The position numbers were made by a program, and so were the translations under genes. Under the pieces are notes generated by a model. It was given only the letters and a program-made list of their open reading frames with translations, searched no databases and was not told the DNA's origin. This document shows positions 26,819-36,611 of a stretch of DNA of 64,000 bases, piece by piece; position 1 is the first letter of the stretch; each line of letters opens with the position of its first letter. The stretch covers positions 1,940,501 to 2,004,500 of the forward strand of contig NZ_CP088285.1 of the NCBI RefSeq assembly GCF_011516645.4, read 5' to 3'. Source of the stretch: Bradyrhizobium septentrionale. GTDB lineage: Bacteria > Pseudomonadota > Alphaproteobacteria > Rhizobiales > Xanthobacteraceae.

Positions 26819-27580
26819 ATGACAGATAAACCCATCGAACGCCCGCCAATCGCTCCGCCGCGGACGAAGCACCCCGACGACCGGGCACGTGTCCCATTGG
26901 AAGCCGCCGTCAGCCTCGTTCCTGGCGGTAGCGCCATTACGAAGCTGGTGGGCGAGTTCGTCCCGACCCAGGCACAAAAATCTCGGGGCAAGTGGGAAGT
27001 CGCGGTCTCGGAACGTACGAACGAGAATACCAGCCGTATCGACGAGCACGACAAGGTACTCAATCCAACGACCACGCTGACGGGCGTGGCCGGGGAGTTG
27101 GCCGTAGCGCTGGCGCGTGCGCCGGGCGATGGGATGGCGGGCCACCGCCGGATGTTGGCTGACCTTTGCGCCCTGCTCCCGGATGCCGATCGAGGCGACG
27201 TTGAGCAGGCCGCGTTTGAGCTGAATGCGCACGGCCTGGTCAAGATTGACCGGGCCATCGGCCGCGATAACTGGTGGCTTCGACTGACGCAGACATTTTA
27301 CGAACAGATCGATCATCAGGTGATGGGCTGGGAATGCTCCACGGATAAGGATGCCCGCACCCTTGCGAAGCTGTTGTTGGAAGATGAAACCCGCGAGTGG
27401 ACGCCAACTTTGCATGCTGCGAGCGGATGGGAGCTGCGGCGCTTCAACCCCGCTTTTCAGGTATTGCTGCGGCGCATCCCCGAAGGGCGGGTAAGCCAGG
27501 AAATCCAGCCCGATTATCCAGCCCGAAGCCTGAGCCTCATTCCAGAGGACCGCGCTGCGCTTCGGCGGTTTGCTACTTGA
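26819..27580 (+). CDS. Unknown soluble protein with winged-helix-like segment
   Basis: 253 residues from ATG 26819 (GGAG 7 bp before), beginning 57 bp after IS1380 copy 2. The N-terminal ~30 residues are Pro-rich and flexible. A segment at ~100-165 (LARAPGDGMAGHRRMLADL...AFELNAHGLVKID) resembles a wHTH. Glycine-rich PGGSAITKLVGEF (~36-48) recalls phage or membrane-associated helices. The frame is also open upstream into the IS end, so the promoter and perhaps some N-terminal codons may have been replaced. Family not recognised. Confidence 0.55.
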   Translation: MTDKPIERPPIAPPRTKHPDDRARVPLEAAVSLVPGGSAITKLVGEFVPTQAQKSRGKWEVAVSERTNENTSRIDEHDKVLNPTTTLTGVAGELAVALARAPGDGMAGHRRMLADLCALLPDADRGDVEQAAFELNAHGLVKIDRAIGRDNWWLRLTQTFYEQIDHQVMGWECSTDKDARTLAKLLLEDETREWTPTLHAASGWELRRFNPAFQVLLRRIPEGRVSQEIQPDYPARSLSLIPEDRAALRRFAT

Positions 27581-27636
27581 TCGCTGGTGCCTCAGAGTCA
27601 CCGCAGGTAAGATTAAACACAACAGAAGATCAGTTA

Positions 27637-29049
27637 ATGCCGACACGCCGACGGTGGAAACCCAAATGGAGCGAGCCGTGCCCGTGCGCTTCTGGAAACA
27701 AATTCAAGGATTGTTGCTGGCGGTGTTTGCCAGACTTTGACATCGGCAAGGCATATTTTCAGGCGATCAAAGAGAACCGCTTCGACCGGGCACTGGTCGC
27801 TACGCGCGCGGACATCACACAGTACACAATCTGGCACAAGACTAATACAGCACCTGTGATAGCGAGAAGCGGAGCTGTCTCAAAGTTGCTCCGCATCGAC
27901 GTTAATGCGCTTGGCGACTACGTCAGTCGTCTCTCCTGGCTTTATTTCCGGCTCGAACTTTGGAAAGACTGGCCTGCGGTGCTGGAACGACTTCGAAGCA
28001 ATATCCAACATCCATCCTGGTATAAAAGAATCACGTACCATTTGGCCTTTCATTATCTCGGACCTGGCGGTGATCGCGGGAAAGCGCGACAGGAATTGGC
28101 AAAGGCCGGTCCGATTACCAAAAAAGAGGACGACCTCGAACTTCTGCGGCTGTACGGTGACTTGGAATTTGACGATCTACCATTTGCAGCTCGAATTGAA
28201 ATTCTCGATCGTATCCTTGAGCTTGATGACGACCGTGAGAACCAGTTGCAATACCGTGGGGCGAAAGCAGTTCAATATTTCATGATAGGTGATGCTCAAA
28301 CTGCCGAGCAGCAACTAAGCGACGCCCTTGCGATGGTGCAGCAGACCGAGAAAGATGATCCTCTTGAGGGCTACGAGAAGCACATCTATTGCCGATTATT
28401 ACAGCTAAAAGGAAGCGTGAGGCACGACAAGCAGATATTGAAGGCCTCCGCGTTGGAGTTTCAAGCCCTTCTACTTGAGCCTAACTGGACGCGATCCGGA
28501 AAAGCCAACATCCATCGTGAGATTTGTAACAGCTACCGATACGCTGGAGAATGGGATCAGGCCGAGACCGCATCTCGCGAAGCAATCGCACTAGACGGGT
28601 CTCAACTCGACAAGGTGCATCTGGCGGAATGTTTGCTATATCTGAAGGACACCGATGCGGCCGCTTCCGAGATCGACGCTGTAGAACGCGAAACGTTACC
28701 GCATCACGAATTTGAGGATTTCGTGTTTGCTTACTCTGCCATTGCGATTTGGTCCAACAAAGCCGAGCGCCTGACCGAGGCAAAAACACTTCTGCAAGGC
28801 TTGGGTACAGCCGATCCAATCTTCAACGATCGGCGGCTAAACTTGCTGCTTCGTGTGACGGAAACCTTGGCTAGTGGTAATGCGTCCGCCGCGGCGAAAA
28901 ACGACAGTACGCCTACGGGCGGCGTAGCAACGGCCTCGAGTTTTTTCCTTTTGCAGCCGACCCTTGCCGGCCTTGGCATCGATTTTAGCGAGGTTCTTGA
29001 ATACATGGCACGGAAGACCCCGAAGGATACCCCAGACGGGTTAGATTAG
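27637..29049 (+). CDS. SEC-C motif protein with TPR-like repeats
   Basis: 470 residues from ATG 27637. The N-terminus holds a SEC-C zinc knuckle, SEPCPCASGNKFKDCC, at residues ~12-27. The rest is helical with TPR-like pairs, for instance LQYRGAKAVQYFMIGDAQTA and IHREICNSYRYAGEWDQAE. SEC-C modules are found on SecA and on many defence or island proteins, where they are thought to mediate protein contacts. The function here is unknown. It is complete and lies in the variable region before the ImmA-like locus. Confidence 0.65.
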   Translation: MPTRRRWKPKWSEPCPCASGNKFKDCCWRCLPDFDIGKAYFQAIKENRFDRALVATRADITQYTIWHKTNTAPVIARSGAVSKLLRIDVNALGDYVSRLSWLYFRLELWKDWPAVLERLRSNIQHPSWYKRITYHLAFHYLGPGGDRGKARQELAKAGPITKKEDDLELLRLYGDLEFDDLPFAARIEILDRILELDDDRENQLQYRGAKAVQYFMIGDAQTAEQQLSDALAMVQQTEKDDPLEGYEKHIYCRLLQLKGSVRHDKQILKASALEFQALLLEPNWTRSGKANIHREICNSYRYAGEWDQAETASREAIALDGSQLDKVHLAECLLYLKDTDAAASEIDAVERETLPHHEFEDFVFAYSAIAIWSNKAERLTEAKTLLQGLGTADPIFNDRRLNLLLRVTETLASGNASAAAKNDSTPTGGVATASSFFLLQPTLAGLGIDFSEVLEYMARKTPKDTPDGLD

Positions 29050-29694
29050 GCCCCACCACTGCGGGGGGCAGTGCTGAACGCCCACGATCTGAACGGTTCT
29101 TTTAGGCAAGACGGCCATATTTGATGCCTATCTATTGACGAACGCGGTACAATCCCGTTGGAACTGCAGAAATGGCGAAAAGCGTCAAAGCCCTTATCAA
29201 TCCGGCCATGCTGACATGGGCACGGGCGCAAGCCGGGTACAGCCTGGCCGATGCCGCGCGCAAACTCAGCATTGATGAAGCACGCCTGCAAGCGCTTGAG
29301 AGCGGCGAGGAAACGCCGACCTTCGCCAAGCTTCCTGGATGTGGCCGACCACTATAAACGCCCGGTTAGTCTGTTTTATCTTAAGCAGCCGCCCAAGGGC
29401 TGGCAGCCGATCCGCGATTTCCGCCGCCTGCCCGGCGCCGAGGGCGGGTTCTCCCCGCAGTTGACCTATGCCATCCGTCAGGCGCGCGAACGCCGCGAGG
29501 TCGCGCTGGCGGTAAAGAACGAACTGAAAGAACCCGTGCGCGAGTTTGCATTGCGCGCCACTCTTGCCAGCAATGTCGAAACACTGAGCGCCCGTTTCCG
29601 TGAGTTTCTTGAGGTTGATGACACCAAACAGCAGCGCTTTGCCAAAAAGGCGTTTGAGGGCTGGCGCAATGCGATCGAGGCCAAGGACATTCTA

Positions 29695-30746
29695 GAGCAT
29701 TTTCCGACCGGAATGAATCGGGTGGGGATTCCCAAAACGGCGCGAGTCAGATTCAAGCTGCATGCTGGCGAGGGAGGCCAGCATGTATGGCCAGGGCGCT
29801 TTCGGTTGATCTTCGTCAAAGGGTGATAGCCGCGATTGACGGTGGCATGTCCTGTCGACAGGCTGCTGAGCGCTTTGGTGTCAGCGCGGCCAGTGCGATC
29901 CGCTGGCGCGGTCGCCTCAAGGAAGTTGGCGACATCGTTCCTAAACGCCAGGGCGGTGACCGCAAATCGCAGCGCATCGAAGCGCATTCGCAATTGATTC
30001 TGGAGGCAGTGACAGCGAAGCCGGATATCACGCTCGCCGAGTTGCGAGAACTGTTGAAACGTCGTGGAATATCGACTGGCATCGCGTCGCTCTGGCGTTT
30101 TTTCCAGCGCAGAAAGATCACACTTAAAAAAAGACAGCGCACGCCGCCGAGCAACGGCGCGGCGATATAAATGCCGCGCGTGAGGAGTGGATCGAAGGGC
30201 AAATCGATCTTGACCCTGAGCGTCTCGTCTTCATCGACGAAACCAGCGCCAACACCAAAATGGCGCGGCTTTACGGCCGCTCGCCACGCGGCGAGCGATG
30301 TCGTGCAGCTATCCCACACGGACATTGGAAGACGACGACATTCACCGCTGGATTGCGCTCCGACGGTCTGATCGCGCCGCTTGTTCTGGACGGTCCAATG
30401 GATGGCGACGCTTTCCTGGCCTACGTCGAGCAATTGCTCGCCCCATCGCTGCGGCCGGGCGATACCGTTATCATGGACAACTTGCCCGCTCACAAGGTCC
30501 ATGGCGTTCGAGAGGCCATCCGGGCGGTCGGAGCAAGCCTGCTCTATCTTCCGCCCTACAGTCCAGACTTCAACCCGATCGAAATGGCCTTCTCTAAACT
30601 GAAAGCCCTGTTGCGGGCCGCCGCAGCGCGCACCATGCCCGATCTCTGGCAAGCAATCGCCAACGCTCTCAAGCGCTTCTCACCCGAGGAATGCCAAAAT
30701 TATCTCGTCGCGGCTGGTTACGACGCAACGTGATCGGAAAATGCTC
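29695..30746 (+). mobile_element. IS630-family element
   Basis: Ends GAGCATTTTCCGA at 29695 and the complement at 30746, flanked by TA on both sides (29693-29694, 30747-30748), the standard IS630/Tc1 duplication. It interrupts the ImmA/IrrE-like gene. Confidence 0.9.
29787..30733 (+). CDS. IS630-family transposase, two frames joined by a -1 shift
   Basis: Frame 1 (29787-30170) carries the HTH half: [20 protein letters not shown]..., [15 protein letters not shown]. The second frame, entered near the A7 run at 30125-30131, reads [13 protein letters not shown] and then the DDE half: [29 protein letters not shown] and [19 protein letters not shown]. The run CTTAAAAAAAG is a classical -1 slippery sequence, so this may be programmed frameshifting rather than damage. 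Confidence 0.85.
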
Positions 30747-31196
30747 TAGTCTTCGTTGTGCCACGCCTCAAAATTAGAGAGATGCGCGGGACAGCGCTCG
30801 CGGAGACCACGCTGCCGGTTATCCTGGTCAACGGTAAGGATCGCGGCAACGGCCGTGTGTTTACTCTACTACACGAGTTCTGCCATCTGGCGCTGAGACA
30901 AAGCGGTGTTAGCAACGTCGGCAGTGATCGCAATGACGCACCCAACCCCGCGGTTGAAAAATTCTGTAACGCTGTCGCTGCTGCGACGTTGATGCCGCGC
31001 GACTGGCTCCTGAGCGAAAGACTGGTTAATCAGAAGAACGGCCAAAAGAGTTGGCGCGATGACGAACTCGAAGCGTTGGCATTGCGGTTCGGTGTTAGTG
31101 CATATTTCAGTGATGGTGAGCAGCGATTTCGCGCGATCATGAGCGGCGAATTCAGACGATCGTGAGCAGCCCGCTCCGGCCGAGGCGGTGATAGAG

Positions 31197-31958
31197 TCAG
31201 CGTTCTGGCTGCTCGTCAAGGGTGATGGTTCTGGCGTTGCGTTTTCGCATGCTTTCGCCGGCAAGCTGGAGGCGGTGAGCGTTATGGACGAGGCGATCGA
31301 GGACAGCGTCGGCGTAGGTTGGGTCTCCGATAACTTCGTGCCATGTGTCCACAGGGAGTTGGCTGGTTACGATGGTGGATGCGCGGCCATGGCGGTCCTC
31401 AAGGACTTCCAGTAGATCGCGCCGTTCGGCAGCGGTGAGCACTGACAATCCCCAATCGTCCAAAATCAGAAGCTGGGCGCGGCCAAGGGTTTTGAGCAAG
31501 CGGGCATAACGTCCATCCCCCCGCGCGAGTGCCAACGCTTCGAACAATCTTGGGACGCGATGATAGAGAACCGAGCGATTGTCGCGGCAGGCCTTGTGGC
31601 CGAGGGCACAGGCTAACCAACTTTTGCCCAATCCGGTCGCTCCGGTTATGAGCAAATTCTCGTGGCGATCGATCCAGTCGCCGCTGACCAGCTTGGCGAA
31701 GACGGCCCGGTCGATACCCCGCGGCGTGCGCAAATCGACGTCCTCCAAGCAAGCATTCTGGCGGAGCGCGGCCAGCTTGAGGCGCGTAGTGAGCCGCCTG
31801 GTGTCGCGTTCCGCGGCTTCCCGGTCGACCAGCAGGCCGATGCGATCTTCGAACGGCAAGGCTTCGAGATCAGGTGATCGTCGCTGCTCCTCGAAGGCCT
31901 TGGCCATGCCGCTCAAGCCGAGCTCGATCAGGCGTTCGTGGGTGGGATGGGTGAGCAT
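31197..31958 (-). CDS. istB: IS21-family helper ATPase IstB
   Basis: 253 residues, DnaC/IstB-like AAA+ protein. Walker A is GATGLGKSWLACALGHKAC and Walker B AQLLILDDWGLS. IstB remodels target DNA and licenses the IstA transposase. It starts 16 bp after the istA stop on the same strand, the usual order. Intact, but its partner istA is split. Confidence 0.9.
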   Translation of the reverse strand: MLTHPTHERLIELGLSGMAKAFEEQRRSPDLEALPFEDRIGLLVDREAAERDTRRLTTRLKLAALRQNACLEDVDLRTPRGIDRAVFAKLVSGDWIDRHENLLITGATGLGKSWLACALGHKACRDNRSVLYHRVPRLFEALALARGDGRYARLLKTLGRAQLLILDDWGLSVLTAAERRDLLEVLEDRHGRASTIVTSQLPVDTWHEVIGDPTYADAVLDRLVHNAHRLQLAGESMRKRNARTITLDEQPER

Positions 31959-31974
31959 ACAGGTCTCCTTGGCT

Positions 31975-33411
31975 TCAGTGGAAATAATCCCGGCCGCGGA
32001 TGTTGCCGTGGCGCAGGGGTTGGGGTTCGGAGGGCTCGTCGAGAAAGGTGCGATCCAGGCCGTTCTGGAGGATGGAGCGGATCGAGGCGACGGATCGCGC
32101 CTTGATCAGAATGCCGCGCCGGCAGGCCGCGTCGACGCGCTCGGCGCTGTAGCTTTTGGCCAGCGACAGAATGCCGAGGCAGGTGCGAAAGCCTTGCTCG
32201 GGATGCGGCCGGGCCGCGATCACGGCCTGGAAGAAGGCGGCGGTCGACGGACCGATCCGCTCGCCGGCGGCGATCACTCCGGCGGGCGTCCATTGGCCGT
32301 AGCGCCGATGGGCGCTGGGCATGTGGTCGGCGGTGGTGGTGTGGCCCCGCCGGTTGGGCGCGCGGGCGTGGCTGGCGATCCTGCGGCCGTTGTGGAAGAT
32401 CTCGACCGTCCTGTCGTCGATGCGGGCATCGACAAGCTCACGGATGAGCCGATATGGCGTGGAATACCAGTGTCCATCGATCTCGATATGATAGTCGGGG
32501 CCGACCCGGCATCGCTTCCAGCGCGCGAAAGCGTAAGCCTGATCCGGCAGCTTTGTGAGCTTGGGCTTGTCGAGTTCGGAGAACAGTTCGGCGCGGCTGG
32601 CGCCAAAGTCGCGCATCTGCCGGGCATTGAGTTCGACGACGAGTATTTTGATGGCTGCGTTCAGCTCCGCCAACGAAAAGAAGCGTTGGTTGCGCAGCCG
32701 CGCCAAAATCCATCTCTGGGCGACTTGCACCGCAACTTCGACCTTTGCCTTATCTTTTGGGCGCCGCGGCCGGGCTGCGAGAATGGCCGTGCCGTAATGG
32801 CTCGCCATCTCGGCATAGGTTCGGTTGAGGCCAGGATCGTGGCGGTCGGGATTGGTGACGGCGGCCTTGAGATTGTCGCAGACCACGAATGTCGGCGCGC
32901 CGCCGAGGAAGGCGAAAAGGTTGATGTGGACCCGGATCCAGTCGGCGAGCCCCTCGCTTGGGCAGGCCTCGGCGTAGGTATAGTTGGAGGCGCCCATCGC
33001 TGCGACGAACAGCTTCATCGACTGCACTTCCCCACTTGAGGGGGCGATGACGTCGATGGTGTCGCCGGCGAAATCCACGAAAACCTTCTCGCCGCCCAGA
33101 TGGGTCTGCCGCATCGAAGGCCGGGCTCGCCCCTTCCAGGCCTCGTAGGTCGTGCAGAACCATGTGTAGCCGAATCCATCGGGATGGCTGGCGCGATACT
33201 CGTCCCACAGCAGCCGGCGGGTCACGTTGCGCCGGCGCAGCTCCTTGTCGACATAGCCCCAGTCGGGAACGGGCCGCTGTGGGCTCTGTGACGCAGGCCT
33301 CGGCGCAGGGAAAAGCAGCAGCTCCAGGTCTTCGTCGGTCATTCCGACCGGCAACGGCCAGTTCAGTCCGGCAGCCCCGGCTCGGCGCAGATAGCTGTGC
33401 ACGGCTCCGTT
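31975..33411 (-). pseudogene. istA: IS21-family transposase IstA, C-terminal part
   Basis: Residues from about 40 to the end of IstA. It resumes after IS66 at NGAVHSYLRRAGAAGLNWPL and includes the rve catalytic core: VFVDFAGDTIDVI with the first Asp, FVVCDNLKAAV with the second, and the Glu near KAKVEVAVQVAQRW. The helix-turn-helix lies on the far side of IS66 (36022-36126). The gene is disrupted, so the IS21 copy is not self-mobile. Confidence 0.9.
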
Positions 33412-33503
33412 GCTGATGCGTACGCATACGACGGAGGCCGCCTGATTGACGCATGCGCGCGGGCACGGCGAGGTCTATGATGGCATTGGGTGAAGGGTGA
33501 AGG

Positions 33504-35177
33504 TCAGGCGGCCTGCTGATTGGCTGGCTTGTCGGCCTGGCGCAGGAGCTTCCATTCCCAGGGCAAGAGCTCGTGCAGACGCGATGCGGGATGATCGGCG
33601 ATACGGGCCAGGACGTCGGCGAGCCAGGCCTTGGGATCGACGTCGTTGAGGCGACAGGTCGTGATCATCGTCAGCATGATGGCGGCACGGTCGGCGCCGC
33701 GTTGGCTGCCGGCGAAGGTCCAGTTGCGCCTTCCCAAGGCGATGCCTCTCAATGCGCGCTCAGCGCAATTGTTGGTCAAGCAGATCCTGCCGTCGTCGAG
33801 GAAGCGGGCGAAGCCGTCCCAGCGCCTGAGCATGTAGTTAATCGGCTTCAGGACCTCGGAGGAACGCGAGAGGGTTTCGCGCTCGCGGAGCAGCCAGGCA
33901 TGCATGTCCTCGAGAAGTGACTTACTCTGTTCCTGGCGAGCGGCACGCCGCTCGCCGGCACCGCGGCCGTTGATGGCGCGCTCGATCTCGAACAACGTAT
34001 CGAGGCGTCTGACAGCCTCCAGCGCGATCGGGGAGACCGGTTTGCCTTTCTTGCCTTCCCGAGCATTTTTCTCGATATCAGCCAGCTCGAAGAAGCCCCG
34101 CCGCGCATGGGCCACGCAAAACGCCGGCGTAATCGGCAGCGCCTTCTTCTGCGGGTCGAACAGCGGCTCGAAGCCGCTGTAGCAATCCGCCTGCAAGATG
34201 CCGGCGAAGGCGGCCAGATGTCTCTGTGGATGCTCGCCTCGTCGGTCGCTCGAGGCGTAATAGACCGCTGCCGGCGGCGCAGGCCCGGCGAACGGCCGGT
34301 CATCCCGCACATAAGTCCAGATCCGCCCGGTCGTGCACTTGCCCTTCGCCAGAATACGGATGGTGGTGTCGTCGCCATGAAGGCGCTCGGCAGCGAGCAC
34401 GTGGCGTTCGATCAAGTGGAAGAGCGGCATGACGGCGAAGGTCCCGTGGCCGACCTGGTCGGCCAGCGTCGACAACGGCAGGTCGATCCCCTCGGCCTTA
34501 AAGCGCGCACTCTGGCGGTTGAGCGGGATATGCATGCCGAACTTGTCGAACAGGATCGTCGCCAGCAATTGTGGGCCGATGAAGCCGCGCGGCGTGGCAT
34601 GGAACGGCGCGGGCGGCTGGCTGATCTTCTCGCAATCGCGGCAGGTGAACTTCTCGCGTACCGTCTCGATCAGCTTGAAGCGGCGCGGGATCTCCTCCAG
34701 CGTCTTGGTCACATCCTCACCGATCTTCGCCAGCCGCGATCCACCGCAGCAGGCGCAGGTCGTTGGAGTCTCAATGACGACGCGCTCGCGTTCGATATCG
34801 TCAGGCCATGGCTTGCGCACCGGCCGCTTGCGCATGAAGGGGCGGACGTTCTGCGTCTTCGCCGCTGCGGCCTGTGCGGCAAGCTCATCCTCGCTCGCCG
34901 TGGTGACGAGTTCTTCGAGCTCCAACTCCAACTGCTCGAGCAGCCGTGCCGAGCGCTCGGATCGCTGCCCGTGCAGTTCGCGTTTCAGCTTCTCGATGCG
35001 CAACTCGAGATGAGCGATCAGCGCCTCGGTATCCGACAGTTTCGCCTGCGCATTCGCGGCTTGCGCCTGCCAGTTGGCGGCCTTCGCCTCGGCTTTCTGT
35101 CGCGCCTCACGCTCGGCCTGCAGCGCCGCCAGGGCACTGACAAGGTCCGATGGAAGATCATCCGGCTTCGATATCAT
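33504..35177 (-). CDS. tnpC: IS66 transposase TnpC
   Basis: 557 residues. N-terminal coiled-coil (LZ_Tnp_IS66), a zinc-finger-like segment TTCACCGGSRLAKIG, then the DDE_Tnp_IS66 core with LHGDDTTIRILAKGKC, GILQADCYSGFEPLF and the C-terminal NNCAERALRGIALGRRNW containing the Glu. Full length. Paralogue of the gene at 49210-50781 but clearly divergent. Confidence 0.95.
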   Translation of the reverse strand: MISKPDDLPSDLVSALAALQAEREARQKAEAKAANWQAQAANAQAKLSDTEALIAHLELRIEKLKRELHGQRSERSARLLEQLELELEELVTTASEDELAAQAAAAKTQNVRPFMRKRPVRKPWPDDIERERVVIETPTTCACCGGSRLAKIGEDVTKTLEEIPRRFKLIETVREKFTCRDCEKISQPPAPFHATPRGFIGPQLLATILFDKFGMHIPLNRQSARFKAEGIDLPLSTLADQVGHGTFAVMPLFHLIERHVLAAERLHGDDTTIRILAKGKCTTGRIWTYVRDDRPFAGPAPPAAVYYASSDRRGEHPQRHLAAFAGILQADCYSGFEPLFDPQKKALPITPAFCVAHARRGFFELADIEKNAREGKKGKPVSPIALEAVRRLDTLFEIERAINGRGAGERRAARQEQSKSLLEDMHAWLLRERETLSRSSEVLKPINYMLRRWDGFARFLDDGRICLTNNCAERALRGIALGRRNWTFAGSQRGADRAAIMLTMITTCRLNDVDPKAWLADVLARIADHPASRLHELLPWEWKLLRQADKPANQQAA

Positions 35178-35223
35178 GGAGCCATTGAATCAGATCGAGC
35201 AGCAGATTCAAACCGTAAAACGA

Positions 35224-35571
35224 CTATCCGACCCGCGTCGGACGCTGGGTTTCTTGAGGGTTGCGCCAATCGATCCCGGACAACAGATAGCTCAACTGCG
35301 CCGGAGAGATCGTTACCGATTCACCAGCAACCGATGGCCAGATGAACCTGCCTCTCTCGAGTCTTTTGGTGAACAAGCAGGCGCCCTGGCCATCGTGCCA
35401 AATGACCTTCAATAGATCACCGCGTTTGCCCCGGAAGCAGAAAAGACCGCCGCCCATGGCGTCGCGCTTGAGCACTTCCTGCACGCGCAGAGCCAGGCTC
35501 GGAAAGCCGCACCGCATGTCGGTATGGCCCGTCGCCAGCCACACCCGCACGCCCGTCGGGATCGGGATCAT
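35224..35571 (-). CDS. tnpB: IS66 accessory protein TnpB
   Basis: 115 residues, IS66_Orf2 family: RVWLATGHTDMRCGFPSLAL at the N-terminus and GGGLFCFRGKRGDLLKVIWHD in the middle are diagnostic. Needed for IS66 transposition; its biochemical role is unclear. Its start overlaps the tnpA stop (ATGA). Confidence 0.95.
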   Translation of the reverse strand: MIPIPTGVRVWLATGHTDMRCGFPSLALRVQEVLKRDAMGGGLFCFRGKRGDLLKVIWHDGQGACLFTKRLERGRFIWPSVAGESVTISPAQLSYLLSGIDWRNPQETQRPTRVG

Positions 35572-35963
35572 CGGCGCGCCAGGCCCCGAGCAATTCGAAC
35601 GACCGCCTCGATATCCGCACCGGGGCCGAAGACCACGCGCAGCCCCTGAGGGCTCACGATTTCGATCTGACCTGTCTCGACAGCTTCCGTCGTTGGCGGC
35701 GTACTTGCCGCAACTATCGCAGGGACGAATGTCGGGCCGATCGAATCCTCTTCGGCCGGATCATGACAGGTCCAAGCCTTGCGCCAGCTCAGCAGAAGCT
35801 GACGTGATATCCCATACCGGCGAGCCGTCGCCGACACCAGTCGTGGCCCCGAGAAGCTCTCCTCTACGATTCTGAGCTTCTCCGCACGCGTCCAGCGTCG
35901 CCGCCGACCGGTCTCCACCAAATCCATGCGGCTCAGCACCGCACTGTCCTTATGTCCGTCCAT
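35568..35963 (-). CDS. tnpA: IS66 accessory protein TnpA (HTH)
   Basis: 131 residues with an HTH: WTRAEKLRIVEESFSGP then RLVSATARRYGISRQLLLSWRK. A typical IS66 Orf1/transposase-associated DNA-binding protein. First gene of the tnpABC operon. Confidence 0.9.
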   Translation of the reverse strand: MDGHKDSAVLSRMDLVETGRRRRWTRAEKLRIVEESFSGPRLVSATARRYGISRQLLLSWRKAWTCHDPAEEDSIGPTFVPAIVAASTPPTTEAVETGQIEIVSPQGLRVVFGPGADIEAVVRIARGLARR

Positions 35964-36021
35964 AAGGACAGTCAGCTACAGATCGGAAAAACTCGCAAGA
36001 CGGCCGCCCTCGGACGGATAC

Positions 36022-36126
36022 GCTGATGCCCAGGGTGCGCGCGATGGCTCGCTCCGGCAAGCCTTGAACATGTTTTAAGCGGAGAACCTCTTTGATCCGG
36101 CGCATCGACAATCTCTGGGTGGGCAT
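36022..36126 (-). pseudogene. istA: IS21 IstA, N-terminal fragment
   Basis: From ATG 36126: MPTQRLSMRRIKEVLRLKHV then QGLPERAIARTLGIS, the IstA N-terminal helix-turn-helix. The reading is cut at the IS66 target duplication. It joins in frame to NGAVHSYLRR at 33411 when IS66 and one duplicate are removed. Confidence 0.85.
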
Positions 36127-36203
36127 CGGCCTTCCTCGTTCACTGACGAGGCAGTTCCTAAGCCGGTTGAGTTGTCGGCCGAAGCGGGCTGAGCCGCTGA
36201 AAA

Positions 36204-36299
36204 GCTGCTCACGATCCCGCGAAATCCGTGCTCACGATCGTCTGAAATCTCTGCTCACGATCCCCTGAAATCCGTGCTCACGATCCCGCGAAACATGCA
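36204..36299 (-). repeat. Terminal tandem repeats of IS21 (putative IstA sites)
   Basis: Four ~24-bp units of the form CTGCTCACGATCCC-GCGAAATCC, the last ending at the element tip. Weaker matching repeats occur at the other end (31110-31170). Confidence 0.8.
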
Positions 36300-36611
36300 G
36301 TTAGCCAGGAGGCCGTGCTGCGCCGACTGCTAACACTCGGTCTCACCACCCAAGCCTTTTACGACAACAAGCGCGCAGATTTTCAGAAACTCTACGCCCA
36401 GCTTGATGAAAGGAAAGAAGCCTCCGAAGGTGGTCCCAAATATCATTACGTTGTGCTGAGCCAACTCGGCCGCACATTCACGCAACTGGTTTTTCAGGGT
36501 TATCATGATCGCTATTTCACGCTGCGCGATGTCGCAGGTCTTTTGAACATGAAGGTCACTACTGTTCAAGTCATGGAAAAAGCGGCCTTTGGCTTGGCGG
36601 GGTAACCCCGC

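Larger units (their letters stand above)
33420..36021 (-). mobile_element. IS66-family element, copy 1, inserted in istA
   Basis: Ends GTACGCATACGACGGAGG (33420) and, in complement, GTATCCGTCCGAGGGCGG (36021), imperfect inverted repeats with the family's GTA start. An exact 8-bp duplication GCTGATGC lies at 33412-33419 and 36022-36029. Carries tnpA, tnpB and tnpC on the minus strand. Confidence 0.9.
31099..36299 (-). mobile_element. IS21-family element carrying a nested IS66
   Basis: Ends TGCATATTTCA (31099) and, in complement, TGCATGTTTCG (36299), with a 5-bp duplication GTTAG at 31094-31098 and 36300-36304. Both ends hold multiple repeats of a ~24-bp unit containing GCTCACGATC (four at 36204-36297, about three at 31110-31170), the IstA binding sites typical of the family. 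IS66 (33420-36021) lies inside istA. Confidence 0.9.
29172..36605 (+). pseudogene. XRE-HTH / ImmA-IrrE (M78) antitoxin-like gene, split by IS630, IS21 and IS66
   Basis: Pieces: 29172-29334 HTH start (MAKSVKALINPAML..., ETPTFAK); after a 1-bp insertion at ~29333-29334 the frame continues as FLDVADHYKRPVSLFYL to 29694; then IS630. It resumes at 30747 (VFVVPRLKIREMRG, LLHEFCHLALRQ with the HExxH zinc motif) to 31098; then IS21. It resumes at 36305 (QEAVLRRLLTLGLTTQAFYD) to stop 36605. Removing each element with one target duplicate (TA; GTTAG) restores the reading frame exactly at both joints. The family joins an XRE HTH to an M78 peptidase and is paired with DUF4411 PIN proteins, as here. This copy is inactive. 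Confidence 0.85.

Noticed and set aside
31579..33039. Plus-strand frame of 486 codons
   Set aside because: Antisense to istA and istB; a composition artefact.
34107..35345. Plus-strand frame of 412 codons
   Set aside because: Antisense to IS66 tnpC.
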